Part shown: in pieces, positions 51,142 through 59,275 of the stretch
How positions within the stretch are numbered: the stretch's first letter is position 1
How the letters are laid out: each line of letters opens with the position of its first letter
Assembly: GCA_964615775.1 (NCBI GenBank)
Contig: CAZTQB010000005.1
Span: 4,987 to 68,986 of the forward strand
Source: JALHOM01 sp964615775
GTDB taxonomy: Bacteria > Patescibacteriota > Saccharimonadia > Saccharimonadales > 2-12-FULL-41-12
Direction: 5' to 3'
DNA: 64,000 nucleotides
Made by a program: the position numbers and the translations under genes
Notes under the pieces: generated by a model
The model's database searches: none
What the model saw: the letters and a program-made list of their open reading frames with translations, nothing else
What the model was told of the DNA's origin: nothing

Positions 51142-51725
51142 ATCAACCAAAAGAAATTTATTTCGTCACATCAAATAAAAAAAAGTTTGCGAGTCTTAAA
51201 AATCAGCTGGAGACGGTAGATATTACCTTAAAACAACTTGCATTTGATTTTGACGAAGGACGAGATTTAAACATTGAAGCAGTTGCAAAATACAAGTTAA
51301 CTCAGGCAAAAAAAGCATTTCCTAACAAGAAGTTGATTGTAGACGATAGAGGTTTTTTCATCCCAGCTCTTAATGGCTTTCCCGGTCCATTTGTAAAGCT
51401 ATTGCTAGATAGTTTTAGCTACAAAGGGCTTATAAAACTCATGGCAGGCGAAAAAGATCGAAGTGCAGTATTCTCATACGCAGTAGCCTATTTCGATGGC
51501 AAAGAAGATGTCGTTTTTGTAGCAGATGAAACAGGTTTTATTACTAATGAACCAAAAGGTGAGAATTTGCATGGCTGGACAGAACTACTATACATCTATG
51601 GCCATCCAAGTTTTCCGAGTAGAAGCCTGGCTGAATTAGATGATAGCGAATGGAAAGATTACCTAGCTGCAATCGACGATGTTGACCCATTTTCTTTATT
51701 GAAGAAACACTTTCTTAAAAGTTAA
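51138..51725 (+). CDS. Ham1/RdgB-like non-canonical NTP pyrophosphatase
   Basis: 195 residues, ATGA overlap with the kinase gene. IYFVTSNKKKFASLKNQL (nucleotide entry), LIVDDRGFFIPALNGFPGPF (metal Asp69/Asp70 and base pocket) and the FDGKEDVVFVADETG strand pair match the family, which cuts (d)ITP, XTP and similar to monophosphate. The usual EDSGL reads VDDRGF and the final SHRA motif is not obvious, so specificity may differ. It ends the operon, right before a recombinase relic. Confidence 0.85.
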   Translation: MNQPKEIYFVTSNKKKFASLKNQLETVDITLKQLAFDFDEGRDLNIEAVAKYKLTQAKKAFPNKKLIVDDRGFFIPALNGFPGPFVKLLLDSFSYKGLIKLMAGEKDRSAVFSYAVAYFDGKEDVVFVADETGFITNEPKGENLHGWTELLYIYGHPSFPSRSLAELDDSEWKDYLAAIDDVDPFSLLKKHFLKS

Positions 51726-51825
51726 TAAAATTAAAAGAACTTCAACTTAAAGCTCAAACTTAAACAAGAGCGAAGAGAAAGTCTCGAACTCGCCAACGAA
51801 GACTATTACAATACGGTTTCTTATC

Positions 51826-52001
51826 TGTTAAAACTCGCAAATAACATAGAAAATTTGTACTTAAAAGCCGACAGAGATCAAAAGCGGTCTATTTTAAATC
51901 TCATAGTCTCGAACTTTCAGTTAGAAGACAAATTACTGAGGTGGAAATACAAAAAGCCATTCGATTTGATGGCTTTTTGTGCAAAAAATGCAAATTGGCT
52001 C
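51826..52001 (+). repeat. 176-bp direct repeat, right copy
   Basis: Pairs with 48914-49089. Its last six bases (51996-52001) lie inside the tRNA-Asn gene (encoded CCA, discriminator and first acceptor pairs), which is the likely crossover zone. Confidence 0.9.
51950..51979. terminator. 11-bp perfect hairpin inside the right recombinase end
   Basis: Same stem as at 49038-49067. Here it lies 16 bp past the 3' end of tRNA-Asn and would act as its terminator on the reverse strand, with a CTTTTTG run at the 3' side. Confidence 0.6.
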
Positions 52002-52070
52002 GGGAGGCCGGACTCGAACCGGCAACCTCGAAGTTAACAGCTTCTTGCTCCACCATTGAGCTACTCCCGA
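51996..52070 (-). tRNA. tRNA-Asn (GTT anticodon), CCA encoded
   Basis: Reverse strand: acceptor TCGGGAG (52064-52070) pairs with CTCCCGA (52000-52006), then G and CCA (51996-51999). D stem GCTC/GAGC, anticodon loop CTGTTAA gives GTT, T arm GCCGG-TTCGAGT-CCGGC. One A-G mismatch tops the anticodon stem. It is the integration site of the unit to its 3' side. Confidence 0.96.
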
Positions 52071-52166
52071 ATATTGGTTAAATTTAAAAATCTAAGTCAT
52101 AAAAATAACAACTTTCGATATCAATATTCTACCGATGGGTGGCTAAAAAGTAAACCTCAAAATCAA

Positions 52167-52628
52167 CTAATTTGATTTTTTAATTACACGTTGTGCGTCA
52201 CGGGATTGATCACGTTTTTTTATTAGTTCACGTTTGTCGTATTTTTTGCGACCTGTACCGATACTAATACGTAGTTTTATGTATCTGCCAGTTGTAATTA
52301 ATTCTGTTGGAATAATGCTTTGGCCACGTTTTTTGGCCTCTGATAACTGATCAATTTCACGTTTTTTCATAAGTAACTTGCGGCTGCGGACTTGCTCAGT
52401 GTCGGAAAGCTTGGCCCCTAAAAAGCCGGTGATTGTAGCATTGAGTAAGTACAGCTCATCGTCCTTAAAAACAACGTAAGCTCCACGCAAATGCCCGTGA
52501 CCTAGTCGTAATGACTTAGTTTCTTTGCCATTCAAAACTAAACCTGCCACATAACTTTCTTTGAGGTCGTAATCAAACTTGGCACGCTTGTTGGTAATTT
52601 TTTTGGTTTGAGCTTGTTTTTTTGCCAT
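52167..52628 (-). CDS. smpB: SsrA (tmRNA)-binding protein
   Basis: 153 residues. NKRAKFDYDLKESYVAGLVL, NGKETKSLRLGHGHLRGAYV and RKLLMKKREIDQL are SmpB motifs; the C-terminal KRDQSRDAQRVIKK basic tail enters the ribosome. Works with tmRNA to free stalled ribosomes. A CATAAT box lies 6 nt before the ATG, so the mRNA may be leaderless. tmRNA itself is not in the window. Confidence 0.96.
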   Translation of the reverse strand: MAKKQAQTKKITNKRAKFDYDLKESYVAGLVLNGKETKSLRLGHGHLRGAYVVFKDDELYLLNATITGFLGAKLSDTEQVRSRKLLMKKREIDQLSEAKKRGQSIIPTELITTGRYIKLRISIGTGRKKYDKRELIKKRDQSRDAQRVIKKSN

Positions 52629-52670
52629 AAACTAATTATGAGCTAAATTGACAAAAAACACAATATATGT

Positions 52671-53810
52671 TTAATATGTTTTTTGATCTATTTTCGACGA
52701 AAGACTAGTCTCGTCAGCCGCCTTTGCCTGACCTATCTTGTCTTTGGCAGTATTCCATAAATCTGGATGGCCATTTTGTTTGAGCCAGTACCACCATTCT
52801 GGTCCCCATAGGTAGATTTCTCTGATACCGGTGTCAAGACCGTACTGAATTCGATCATCTAACCTCTCGGCATCTAAAGATTTATACATTTCTGGGATAT
52901 CTTTTGCCTGGTTCATCTTATAGCCCTCTGGTAGCCATGCCTCAGTTTGTAATTCGTGAATTACCATACTTTTTCCAGAAACTATCTCACCGTAACCGGC
53001 CAAGCTAGAGTAAAACCAAGCTGGATAAGGATATTCAAAATAACGTTTTGTAGCAGTTTTATCCCAAACACGCTTATAAATCGATACTGCAAATTGATCT
53101 GGTGTCGGACTACGCATTGGCACACCGCCCCAGTTATTGCTTCGACTAATGATAAGTTTATGGTTAGAGTCAAGTCGCTTTACTAAATCTGCTTCGGCAA
53201 CCAAACGATCTCGACTAAAGTCGGTACACTCACCAAACACGCTCATAAAATACTCATTTTCTAGCTGGTAGCTTTCTAGAGCGGGATTGTCTTTGTAGCG
53301 ATTGACTGTGGCTTCGATGTAGCGATATAAGTCAGCTCGCCACTCTTCAATTGGTCGACCTTTTGCCCAAGATGGCTCATGACACTCTGGCCAGCGTGGT
53401 TGACGTAACCCGATAGCTAAAGATACTTTTGAGCCAGATTCCTCGGCCTTTTTAAATTGCCAGTCTAGTTCTGAAAAGTCATAAGTACCTCTGTTTGCTT
53501 CAATATTTTTCCAATAACTAACTAAGCGAAATTGTCTAATACCAAGATCATCAATCATTGCGTCCATTGTGCCTTCTGGGTCTAGTCCAAAATAACGGGC
53601 ATAGTCTGGCACGAAAGTTACGCCTAATTTAAGTGGCTCGTTTTTGTGCTTGTTAATGTAATATTGGCCACCAATGTAAGTAAAAAGTACGATAACTAAA
53701 AAACATGACATTAAAGCTGCCGCTACCTTGTATGTAACAGATAAATGATTAAACCAACTAAAATATTGCTTAGGGTTGGTCGTTTTTTTGGTAGAAGACT
53801 TTTTGGACAT
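52671..53810 (-). CDS. Membrane-anchored GH-A clan glycosidase-like protein
   Basis: 379 residues. Basic N-terminus, anchor helix at ~27-48, then a TIM barrel. LGIRQFRLVSYWKNIEANRG and YDFSELDWQFKKAEESGSKV are typical of GH5/GH39/GH42-like enzymes. YQLENEYFM carries the acid/base Glu (NE motif) and MVIHELQTEAW the probable nucleophile Glu. EIYLWGPEWWYW is near the end. Would act outside the cell on a beta-linked glycan; exact family not settled. Confidence 0.78.
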   Translation of the reverse strand: MSKKSSTKKTTNPKQYFSWFNHLSVTYKVAAALMSCFLVIVLFTYIGGQYYINKHKNEPLKLGVTFVPDYARYFGLDPEGTMDAMIDDLGIRQFRLVSYWKNIEANRGTYDFSELDWQFKKAEESGSKVSLAIGLRQPRWPECHEPSWAKGRPIEEWRADLYRYIEATVNRYKDNPALESYQLENEYFMSVFGECTDFSRDRLVAEADLVKRLDSNHKLIISRSNNWGGVPMRSPTPDQFAVSIYKRVWDKTATKRYFEYPYPAWFYSSLAGYGEIVSGKSMVIHELQTEAWLPEGYKMNQAKDIPEMYKSLDAERLDDRIQYGLDTGIREIYLWGPEWWYWLKQNGHPDLWNTAKDKIGQAKAADETSLSSKIDQKTY

Positions 53811-53892
53811 AATTTAGCTTAAAATAATACTAAGATAGCAGAATAATCTAATGTATAATAAAAGCATAACAGCAATAAAATAAATATGGAAG

Positions 53893-54918
53893 ATGCACTA
53901 TAACAGACAAGATCCCCAGCTGCCTAATGATACTTCGTGGAACTATGAATCAGATGACTTTATATTTTATGAAAAAATCAATCAGGTAACCGAAAAAATC
54001 AATGGTTTATCTTATGATGAAGTAAGCTCTATGTTGGAGCAGAAGATTGTCGATTGCAAATTGACAGGTTTGAAATATCTTAAGCTCTCTAGTGACAGTA
54101 GAGTACATTCGGCGGTTGTGCATTTCAACCCTTTTGGTAACTCGTTAAATGGAAGTATGTTAATACGGGCTTTTTATATCCAAAAAGTACTTGAAGAGTT
54201 TGACTTTAAGGACGGTAATGGTTTCTTGCCTGACATGATTAGCTTCACCGCTGTCAACGCAAGGCAGAGGTTTAAGCCAAATAGAACGCAGCTAAAAGCT
54301 ATTGCTAATGGCGATTTTGCAAAGATTGCTGAAGTATATGTAAAATCGTTACAATCTCAAGGCTATACCCAGCTATTTATCATTGGTTTTTCTCAAGGGG
54401 CAACTTTGGCAGCAGCAGTTGCTCACCGAGCAGTACTTAGTGGGATAGAGGTCAGTCATGCAGTTTTTGGAGAGCCAGCAAATGTGCAAAATAGACGGAA
54501 ACGAAAATTATCAAGAAGTTTTATACGTGACTACAAACACCTTAAAAAGGCTGTTGACGATAGTCGAATCGTACATCTAACACCATACTCGAGTCCAAGC
54601 AAACTAAAGATATTTACCAGTATTTTATATCGGCCAAGGCTAAATTATTCCTTGGTCGCCGGATTATCACATGGTTCATTTGAGCGTGATTTTGAGTATC
54701 TAGCTAACTCAAAGACGGTTGTGACTATTGGCTGGAGTGGACTGGGGTCGGTTTGTCCTCCAGAAACAATAAAACAAATTATAGCCAAAACTCGCCAATT
54801 GCCTACTTCTAACTCAATTTATACGGTGTCTGTAAGTAATACTTCGCATGTATGGGCCGATCGCGTCAATTTACTGGCTACGTTTTACATCTATGGCCTA
54901 ACTAGGCAGGCTGATTAG
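53893..54918 (+). CDS. Alpha/beta-hydrolase (lipase/cutinase-like) protein
   Basis: 341 residues, no signal peptide. LFIIGFSQGATLAAAVAHRA holds the nucleophile elbow G-x-S-x-G (GFSQG). HSAVVHFNPFGNSLNG near the start may be the oxyanion strand. The acid and His cannot be fixed; SHVWADRVN near the end is a candidate His. Substrate unknown. It runs into the glycosyltransferase gene with a 2-nt gap and may belong to the same glycolipid pathway. Confidence 0.68.
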   Translation: MHYNRQDPQLPNDTSWNYESDDFIFYEKINQVTEKINGLSYDEVSSMLEQKIVDCKLTGLKYLKLSSDSRVHSAVVHFNPFGNSLNGSMLIRAFYIQKVLEEFDFKDGNGFLPDMISFTAVNARQRFKPNRTQLKAIANGDFAKIAEVYVKSLQSQGYTQLFIIGFSQGATLAAAVAHRAVLSGIEVSHAVFGEPANVQNRRKRKLSRSFIRDYKHLKKAVDDSRIVHLTPYSSPSKLKIFTSILYRPRLNYSLVAGLSHGSFERDFEYLANSKTVVTIGWSGLGSVCPPETIKQIIAKTRQLPTSNSIYTVSVSNTSHVWADRVNLLATFYIYGLTRQAD

Positions 54919-54920
54919 CT

Positions 54921-55733
54921 ATGGCCAGTCCTACTTTAACCATCGTGATACCGGTTTACAATGAAGAATTCGATATTGCCCAGTGTCTGTGGTCAATTGC
55001 TAAGCAAACTGTCGCACCTGACGAAGTAATAGTTGTAGACAATAACTCTAGCGACAATTCTGTAAAAATTGCCAAAAAATTTAAATTTGTCAGAGTTATA
55101 CATGAACCCAATCAAGGCATAGCATATGCCCGAAACGCTGGGTTTGATGCGGCTAAAAGTCAGATTATTGGTCGAATTGATGCTGACTCAAGGCTTAGTC
55201 CAAGCTGGGTGTCGGCGGTCAAACGTTATTATTCTTTCGAAACCAATCTAGCCACAGGCGTCAGTGGTCAAGGCTATTTTTATAACACAATTTGGCCAAA
55301 GTTTGCTGGTAAAATCCAACACAGCTTTGCCTTCAAGTACAATAAGCTAATTTTGGGTAATTATATACTTTGGGGATCAAATATGGCTGTCCCAAAGTAT
55401 CTGTGGGATATTGTAAAGAGTGATACTTGTTTTCAGCGTAATATTCATGAAGATATTGATCTTGCTATACACCTAAGTCGCATGGGTTTTCAGATAAATC
55501 ACCGCAAGAGTATGGTTGTAGGTGTCAAAATGAAACGAGTAATGAATGATCGTAGCAGTCTATGGAGTAACCTCATGATGTGGCCACGGACTTTTTGGAT
55601 GCATCACTACCAGTTGTGGTTTTTGGCTGGTTTCGGAGCAATTTTCCTGTATATTATGTCGTTTCCAGTTAGGTTAACCGATTATTTTAGGATTTATGCC
55701 CTAAATAAACCAAAAAGAACTAGGAATTTTTAG
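54921..55733 (+). CDS. Family 2 glycosyltransferase
   Basis: 270 residues. LTIVIPVYNEEFDIAQCLWS, EVIVVDNNSSDNS, NQGIAYARNAGFDAA and IIGRIDADSRL (metal DAD) form the GT-A core. NIHEDIDLAIHLSRMG is the acid-base ED block. A C-terminal helix (~232-252) may attach it to the membrane. Follows the hydrolase gene by 2 nt and precedes a GT4 gene by 30 nt. Confidence 0.92.
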   Translation: MASPTLTIVIPVYNEEFDIAQCLWSIAKQTVAPDEVIVVDNNSSDNSVKIAKKFKFVRVIHEPNQGIAYARNAGFDAAKSQIIGRIDADSRLSPSWVSAVKRYYSFETNLATGVSGQGYFYNTIWPKFAGKIQHSFAFKYNKLILGNYILWGSNMAVPKYLWDIVKSDTCFQRNIHEDIDLAIHLSRMGFQINHRKSMVVGVKMKRVMNDRSSLWSNLMMWPRTFWMHHYQLWFLAGFGAIFLYIMSFPVRLTDYFRIYALNKPKRTRNF

Positions 55734-55763
55734 TATAATACCTGTCGAAGATAAGGATATATT

Positions 55764-57020
55764 TTGAGAATTGGATTTTTTACTGATAGTTATTACCCTA
55801 ATATTAACGGCGTAACTTTAGTGATTGAAGCAATGCGAAGTAGTCTTTGCGAGCTAGACCATGAAGTTTATGTTTTCGCTCCAAAACCTCTAAATAAAAA
55901 AGACCAAAAAATTCACGACAAACTATATGTCAAGCGTGTTCCGGCTATTAATGATATGCTTTTTCATGATCAATCTACTAGTGTTTTTTTCCCTACCACA
56001 CAGTATTTACGGGTGAAAAGACTGGAGCTTGATGTAATCATTATTTTTACGCCGGCACAGATAGGTCTACTAGGAAGCTACTGTGCTTTAAAGCTGGATA
56101 TACCTTTGGTATCTTATTATGCTACCGATCTTGTGGAATATATTGAACGCTACCCATTTGCGATTTTGGGTGTTTTGGCACTGATGAGTACTACGCCGTT
56201 GGCACTTCGTATGAATACTCGTGATATTTTGCGGCTAATCAGGATAAGTATACCGGCAACAAGGAGCGATGAATTGTGGCGTAAAAAGATAGTCAAAGAG
56301 ATGTTAAAAGATTTTCATGCACGTTGTTCACAGGTAATTGTGCCGTCGTACAAATCGGAACTACAGATGCAGTCCTGGGGGGTTAAGACTCCTATTGACA
56401 TCGTTCCGTCAGGAGTTAATCCACCAGCAGACCTACATACTATCAGCGGTCAGGGTTTTAGGCATAAATATAAAATACCGACATGCATACCGGTGATTAT
56501 GTATCTTGGCAGAGTTGCCAAAGAAAAAAACATTGATACTCTCATAGAAGCCATGAATGAAGTTCTAGAGGCTGTACCAGAGGCTTTTTTGGTTATTGTT
56601 GGCAACTTTGATTACCGTAAAACCCTTGAATCCAAGGTGGCAAGAATGAACTTGTCTGGCTCAGTGATTTTTACCGGCAAAGTGTCTATAGATGACCGCT
56701 GGCAGGCTTTTAAAGCGGCTGATATTTTTGTATTTCCATCGGTTACAGATACTCAAGCTTTGGTAATCAACGAAGCAGCTTTGTGCGGACTGCCAATCGT
56801 TTGGTGTGATAAAGACGTAAATGGGGTTCTGTTAGATGGCCAGAGTGGTTTACTCTGTGAAAACACTGCTAATTCATTTGCCAAAACGATTATTAAGCTT
56901 TTAAATGATAAAGCTCTTATGGTCAGGTTGGGCCAGAGTGCCAGAGATAGAGCTACAAAAATGACCGAATATAGCCAAGCTAAAAAATTTAGCGAAGTTT
57001 TGAGTGGTTTAGTAAAGTAG
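55764..57020 (+). CDS. Family 4 glycosyltransferase
   Basis: 418 residues from TTG (AAGGATAT upstream). GT-B fold: FTDSYYPNINGVTLVIEAM (N-domain acceptor loop), IVPSGVNPPAD, MYLGRVAKEKNIDTLIEAM, then FVFPSVTDTQALVINEAALC with the E-x7-E-type donor site. Similar to mannosyl- or glucosyl-diacylglycerol synthases of Gram-positive bacteria. A glycolipid product is likely but not proven. Confidence 0.92.
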   Translation: MRIGFFTDSYYPNINGVTLVIEAMRSSLCELDHEVYVFAPKPLNKKDQKIHDKLYVKRVPAINDMLFHDQSTSVFFPTTQYLRVKRLELDVIIIFTPAQIGLLGSYCALKLDIPLVSYYATDLVEYIERYPFAILGVLALMSTTPLALRMNTRDILRLIRISIPATRSDELWRKKIVKEMLKDFHARCSQVIVPSYKSELQMQSWGVKTPIDIVPSGVNPPADLHTISGQGFRHKYKIPTCIPVIMYLGRVAKEKNIDTLIEAMNEVLEAVPEAFLVIVGNFDYRKTLESKVARMNLSGSVIFTGKVSIDDRWQAFKAADIFVFPSVTDTQALVINEAALCGLPIVWCDKDVNGVLLDGQSGLLCENTANSFAKTIIKLLNDKALMVRLGQSARDRATKMTEYSQAKKFSEVLSGLVK

Positions 57021-57030
57021 CCTTCGCCAT

Positions 57031-57426
57031 TTAAGCAAAAGTACCAGCCAAGCGATTTGCACTTTCGCTCATCGCATGAGTGTCGCCTTTGCCAATAACT
57101 AAAGCTGTTTCATACTCAGCTTCTGTTAATGCTTGATTAAGTGCCAGGTTGCCCTCTAGGGGGCTAACGGCATCGTGGCTACCGCAGAAAATTCTTAACT
57201 GAGTATTCTCTTTTGAAATATTTTCTTTGATGGTTCTGGCTAAATCTTGTCTTGCTAGTGCCTGCGGATAGGTTATGAACAAATCTATTGGGTGACTTAG
57301 TGCGAGTTCGCCAATTGCCCTAACCACTTTCAGAGTAGAATCTGGCTTAAGTGTCTCTGGGTTTTCATCTATATACTCTTCGCGGTTGGCTGCCGATTTT
57401 GTAAGCATATATGGCAAATAAATCAA
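57031..57426 (-). CDS. Half-size alpha/beta-hydrolase-like protein
   Basis: 131 residues; ATG overlaps the stop of the corrinoid adenosyltransferase gene. LRIFCGSHDAVSPLEGN (acid strand) and VIGKGDTHAMSES (His loop) match the C-terminal half of alpha/beta hydrolases, but the nucleophile elbow half is missing. It could be a truncated enzyme, or a small protein working with the upstream gene. Coupling to that gene suggests it is translated. Confidence 0.5.
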   Translation of the reverse strand: MIYLPYMLTKSAANREEYIDENPETLKPDSTLKVVRAIGELALSHPIDLFITYPQALARQDLARTIKENISKENTQLRIFCGSHDAVSPLEGNLALNQALTEAEYETALVIGKGDTHAMSESANRLAGTFA

Positions 57427-57992
57427 TAATCAATACCAGGGTTGGCTAAGTATTTTTGGTCGAAATGATGTTTTACTTTGTGCATTTCGGTAGCTATATC
57501 AGTTAGGTTTAGTAGCTCGCTTGGAAAGTTGCGGCCAGTTAGGCATAGGCTAGTTTTGGGTGATTTATCTTTAATAAGTTTTTTGAGTTGAGTTTTGGTA
57601 AGTAAGCCATCGTTGACAGCGTTGTTGATCTCGTCGCAAATAACTAACTGGTACTTGCCTGATGCTGCAGCTGTGTATGCTTGGTTGTAGGTGTCAAGAG
57701 CAGCTTGTTTGTGCTGATCTTTAGAGATATGGGCAGCACTAAGGTCGCCAGCATCGTAAAAACCTTTGCCGCCTTTATAGAAGTACAGCTGATCTTCGTA
57801 AGTGTCTTGGATATCACGAATAAAATTATGCTCGCCGACACCCCAATATTTTATAAACTGAATAAATGCCACATTCCAGCGGGTACCCAATGCCCTGACC
57901 ATCAGCCCCAGGCCAGCCGAAGTCTTGCCTTTGCCGTCGCCAGTGTAGACTACAACGACCGATTCTTTTGTATTAAAATCCTCAAAAGCCAT
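57423..57992 (-). CDS. cobO: Corrinoid adenosyltransferase (CobA/BtuR type)
   Basis: 189 residues. Walker A VVYTGDGKGKTSAGLGLMVR, FIQFIKYWGVGEHNFI and LVICDEINNAVNDGLL (Walker B) are typical; LCLTGRNFPSELLNLTDIAT matches the end of the family. It adds adenosyl to cob(I)alamin. No other B12 gene is near. In small CPR genomes this enzyme might serve salvage or another ATP-dependent adenosyl transfer. Confidence 0.9.
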   Translation of the reverse strand: MAFEDFNTKESVVVVYTGDGKGKTSAGLGLMVRALGTRWNVAFIQFIKYWGVGEHNFIRDIQDTYEDQLYFYKGGKGFYDAGDLSAAHISKDQHKQAALDTYNQAYTAAASGKYQLVICDEINNAVNDGLLTKTQLKKLIKDKSPKTSLCLTGRNFPSELLNLTDIATEMHKVKHHFDQKYLANPGIDY

Positions 57993-58053
57993 ATATAAGA
58001 TTTAGATTAGCGATAAAAGAGTTTGAGGTAAAGTAGGTTTTCTTTTAAATTTA

Positions 58054-58062
58054 TGGTATAAA
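58054..58062 (+). promoter_or_regulatory. Extended -10 promoter, leaderless start
   Basis: TGGTATAAA ends 6 nt before ATG 58069, with no SD between. Predicted transcription start falls on the ATG. Confidence 0.55.
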
Positions 58063-58068
58063 AATAAA

Positions 58069-58992
58069 ATGGACCGTGGAGAGGCTTTTGGTATGTCACC
58101 CGAAGAATTACGTGAAAGATTTTTTATGCCGAGTTACGAACGGCCTGTTGCATGTGAAGAATTAATCGTTCCTGATTTCGGTATACCAAATATTCCTGGC
58201 AGAAATACAGATGAACTTGAGGTTCTTTCAGATCTGGTATTTGCATATAAAGCTTTTACAATTCGTGGTAACGAAACCGAAGAAGAAAAGAATCTAACAG
58301 TCGAGAAGATATGTGAGCATAATGGAATAGATTTTGTAACTTTTGATATGTCAACTTGCACGGGGGGTACTGATACAAAGAAGCTCAAAAGATTTATTGA
58401 AGAAACCTGCATAATTGATCGCCAAAAAGAAGTGATTTTGTCGGTTAATGGGCTACAGAAATATTTATTTAGAGTAAGTGAATACATTGAAGCAAATTAT
58501 GAAATTGGCAGGCAGCCGCATGCCCGTGGCACTTTTCAGAGGGGTTTGGCTGAGTTCTTTGCGTCGTCGATGAATAAATATCCGCTTTTAAGGCTATGTG
58601 CAACAATAGATGATCCTGAGGTTGTACTACCTGGTAGCTTTTATGGATGTGATGTATTTACAGAAACTGCAGAAATTAATAAGCCGGCAAAAGCAGCTCG
58701 AAAAGCTTTAATATACACTTTGGTTGCCCAACATGAATGGGATGAAGCTTACAGAGGTAGGCCAAGTATATTTGATATTGAAACAGATCAACAATACGTA
58801 AGAGATATTGTTAAAAGAACAAAAGCTAAAACATCTGACCAGATTAGAGAAAGTGTTAGAGGTGCTTTAGGTAATTTTAGTGGTGCTGTAGAAGAAGCTT
58901 ATGAAGGTGAGGGCGATTTTCCGTCGATGACAATGAGGGCTTTGTGGCTACTGGTCTGCAAGCCAAAAGATGAAAAAATAGATTTTTCTTGA
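58069..58992 (+). CDS. Unrecognised protein (307 aa), weakly AAA-like
   Basis: Acidic, soluble, no helix. EVILSVNGLQKYLFR followed by LRLCATIDDPEVVLPGSFYG resembles the strand and sensor part of AAA+ ATPases, but no P-loop is present, so it may be a dead relative or a different fold. It is 34 bp before the ATP synthase operon but likely has its own transcript. Confidence 0.6.
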   Translation: MDRGEAFGMSPEELRERFFMPSYERPVACEELIVPDFGIPNIPGRNTDELEVLSDLVFAYKAFTIRGNETEEEKNLTVEKICEHNGIDFVTFDMSTCTGGTDTKKLKRFIEETCIIDRQKEVILSVNGLQKYLFRVSEYIEANYEIGRQPHARGTFQRGLAEFFASSMNKYPLLRLCATIDDPEVVLPGSFYGCDVFTETAEINKPAKAARKALIYTLVAQHEWDEAYRGRPSIFDIETDQQYVRDIVKRTKAKTSDQIRESVRGALGNFSGAVEEAYEGEGDFPSMTMRALWLLVCKPKDEKIDFS

Positions 58993-59009
58993 TAATTTAT
59001 TTACAGAGG

Positions 59010-59018
59010 TGGTATAGT
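59010..59018 (+). promoter_or_regulatory. Extended -10 promoter of the ATP synthase operon
   Basis: TGGTATAGT ends 8 nt before ATG 59027. The GAGGTGG at 59005-59011 is too far from the ATG for a normal SD and overlaps the promoter, so the operon mRNA is probably leaderless at its first gene. Confidence 0.55.
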
Positions 59019-59026
59019 ATAAGTAA

Positions 59027-59275
59027 ATGTATATTATGGCCGCTAAAAAATCGTCCAAAAATTCAGAAATTGCCAAAGCTCGACTAGCGTTTATTAGTGG
59101 ACTAATGGATACGTTTTGGCGTTTGGGAACAGCAGTTTTGTTGCCTACTATAGTTGGTTATTTGGTTGATCAAGCCAAAAACACTGAAAAATATGTTGTA
59201 ATCGGCATTTTTGTTGGTATAATTTTGGCGGTAATGTTGATAATTAAGCAAGCGTTGGAGGTCACACGGTCATGA
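59027..59275 (+). CDS. atpI: AtpI/AtpZ-like small membrane protein
   Basis: 82 residues (79 if started at ATG 59036). Two helices with a short turn: FISGLMDTFWRLGTAVLLPT and VVIGIFVGIILAVMLIIKQA. At this operon position AtpI/AtpZ helps assemble the c-ring or bring Mg/Ca. Overlaps atpB by ATGA. Confidence 0.75.
   Translation: MYIMAAKKSSKNSEIAKARLAFISGLMDTFWRLGTAVLLPTIVGYLVDQAKNTEKYVVIGIFVGIILAVMLIIKQALEVTRS

Larger units (their letters stand above)
48914..52001. mobile_element. Decayed integrative unit at tRNA-Asn
   Basis: A four-gene cargo (49460-51725) lies between two copies of a recombinase 3' end, and the right copy abuts the tRNA-Asn 3' end. No intact recombinase is left, so the unit is probably immobile. 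The outer region (47708-48913) with a Ham1 relic and an epimerase relic suggests repeated insertions here. Confidence 0.7.
51735..52037 (+). pseudogene. Right copy of a serine-recombinase C-terminal end
   Basis: Open from 51735 without a start: coiled-coil part KQERRESLELANEDYYNTVS, then the DQKRSILNLIVSNFQLEDKL and WKYKKPFDLMAF end, running over the tRNA-Asn gene in antisense to a stop at 52037. The coiled-coil before the end is normal for serine recombinases. The catalytic and DNA-binding parts have been lost. Confidence 0.8.

Noticed and set aside
51855..52037. A 60-aa gene overlapping tRNA-Asn
   Set aside because: The reading is the recombinase tail continuing in antisense over the tRNA; the RPDSNRQPRS end is tRNA sequence, not a real protein end.
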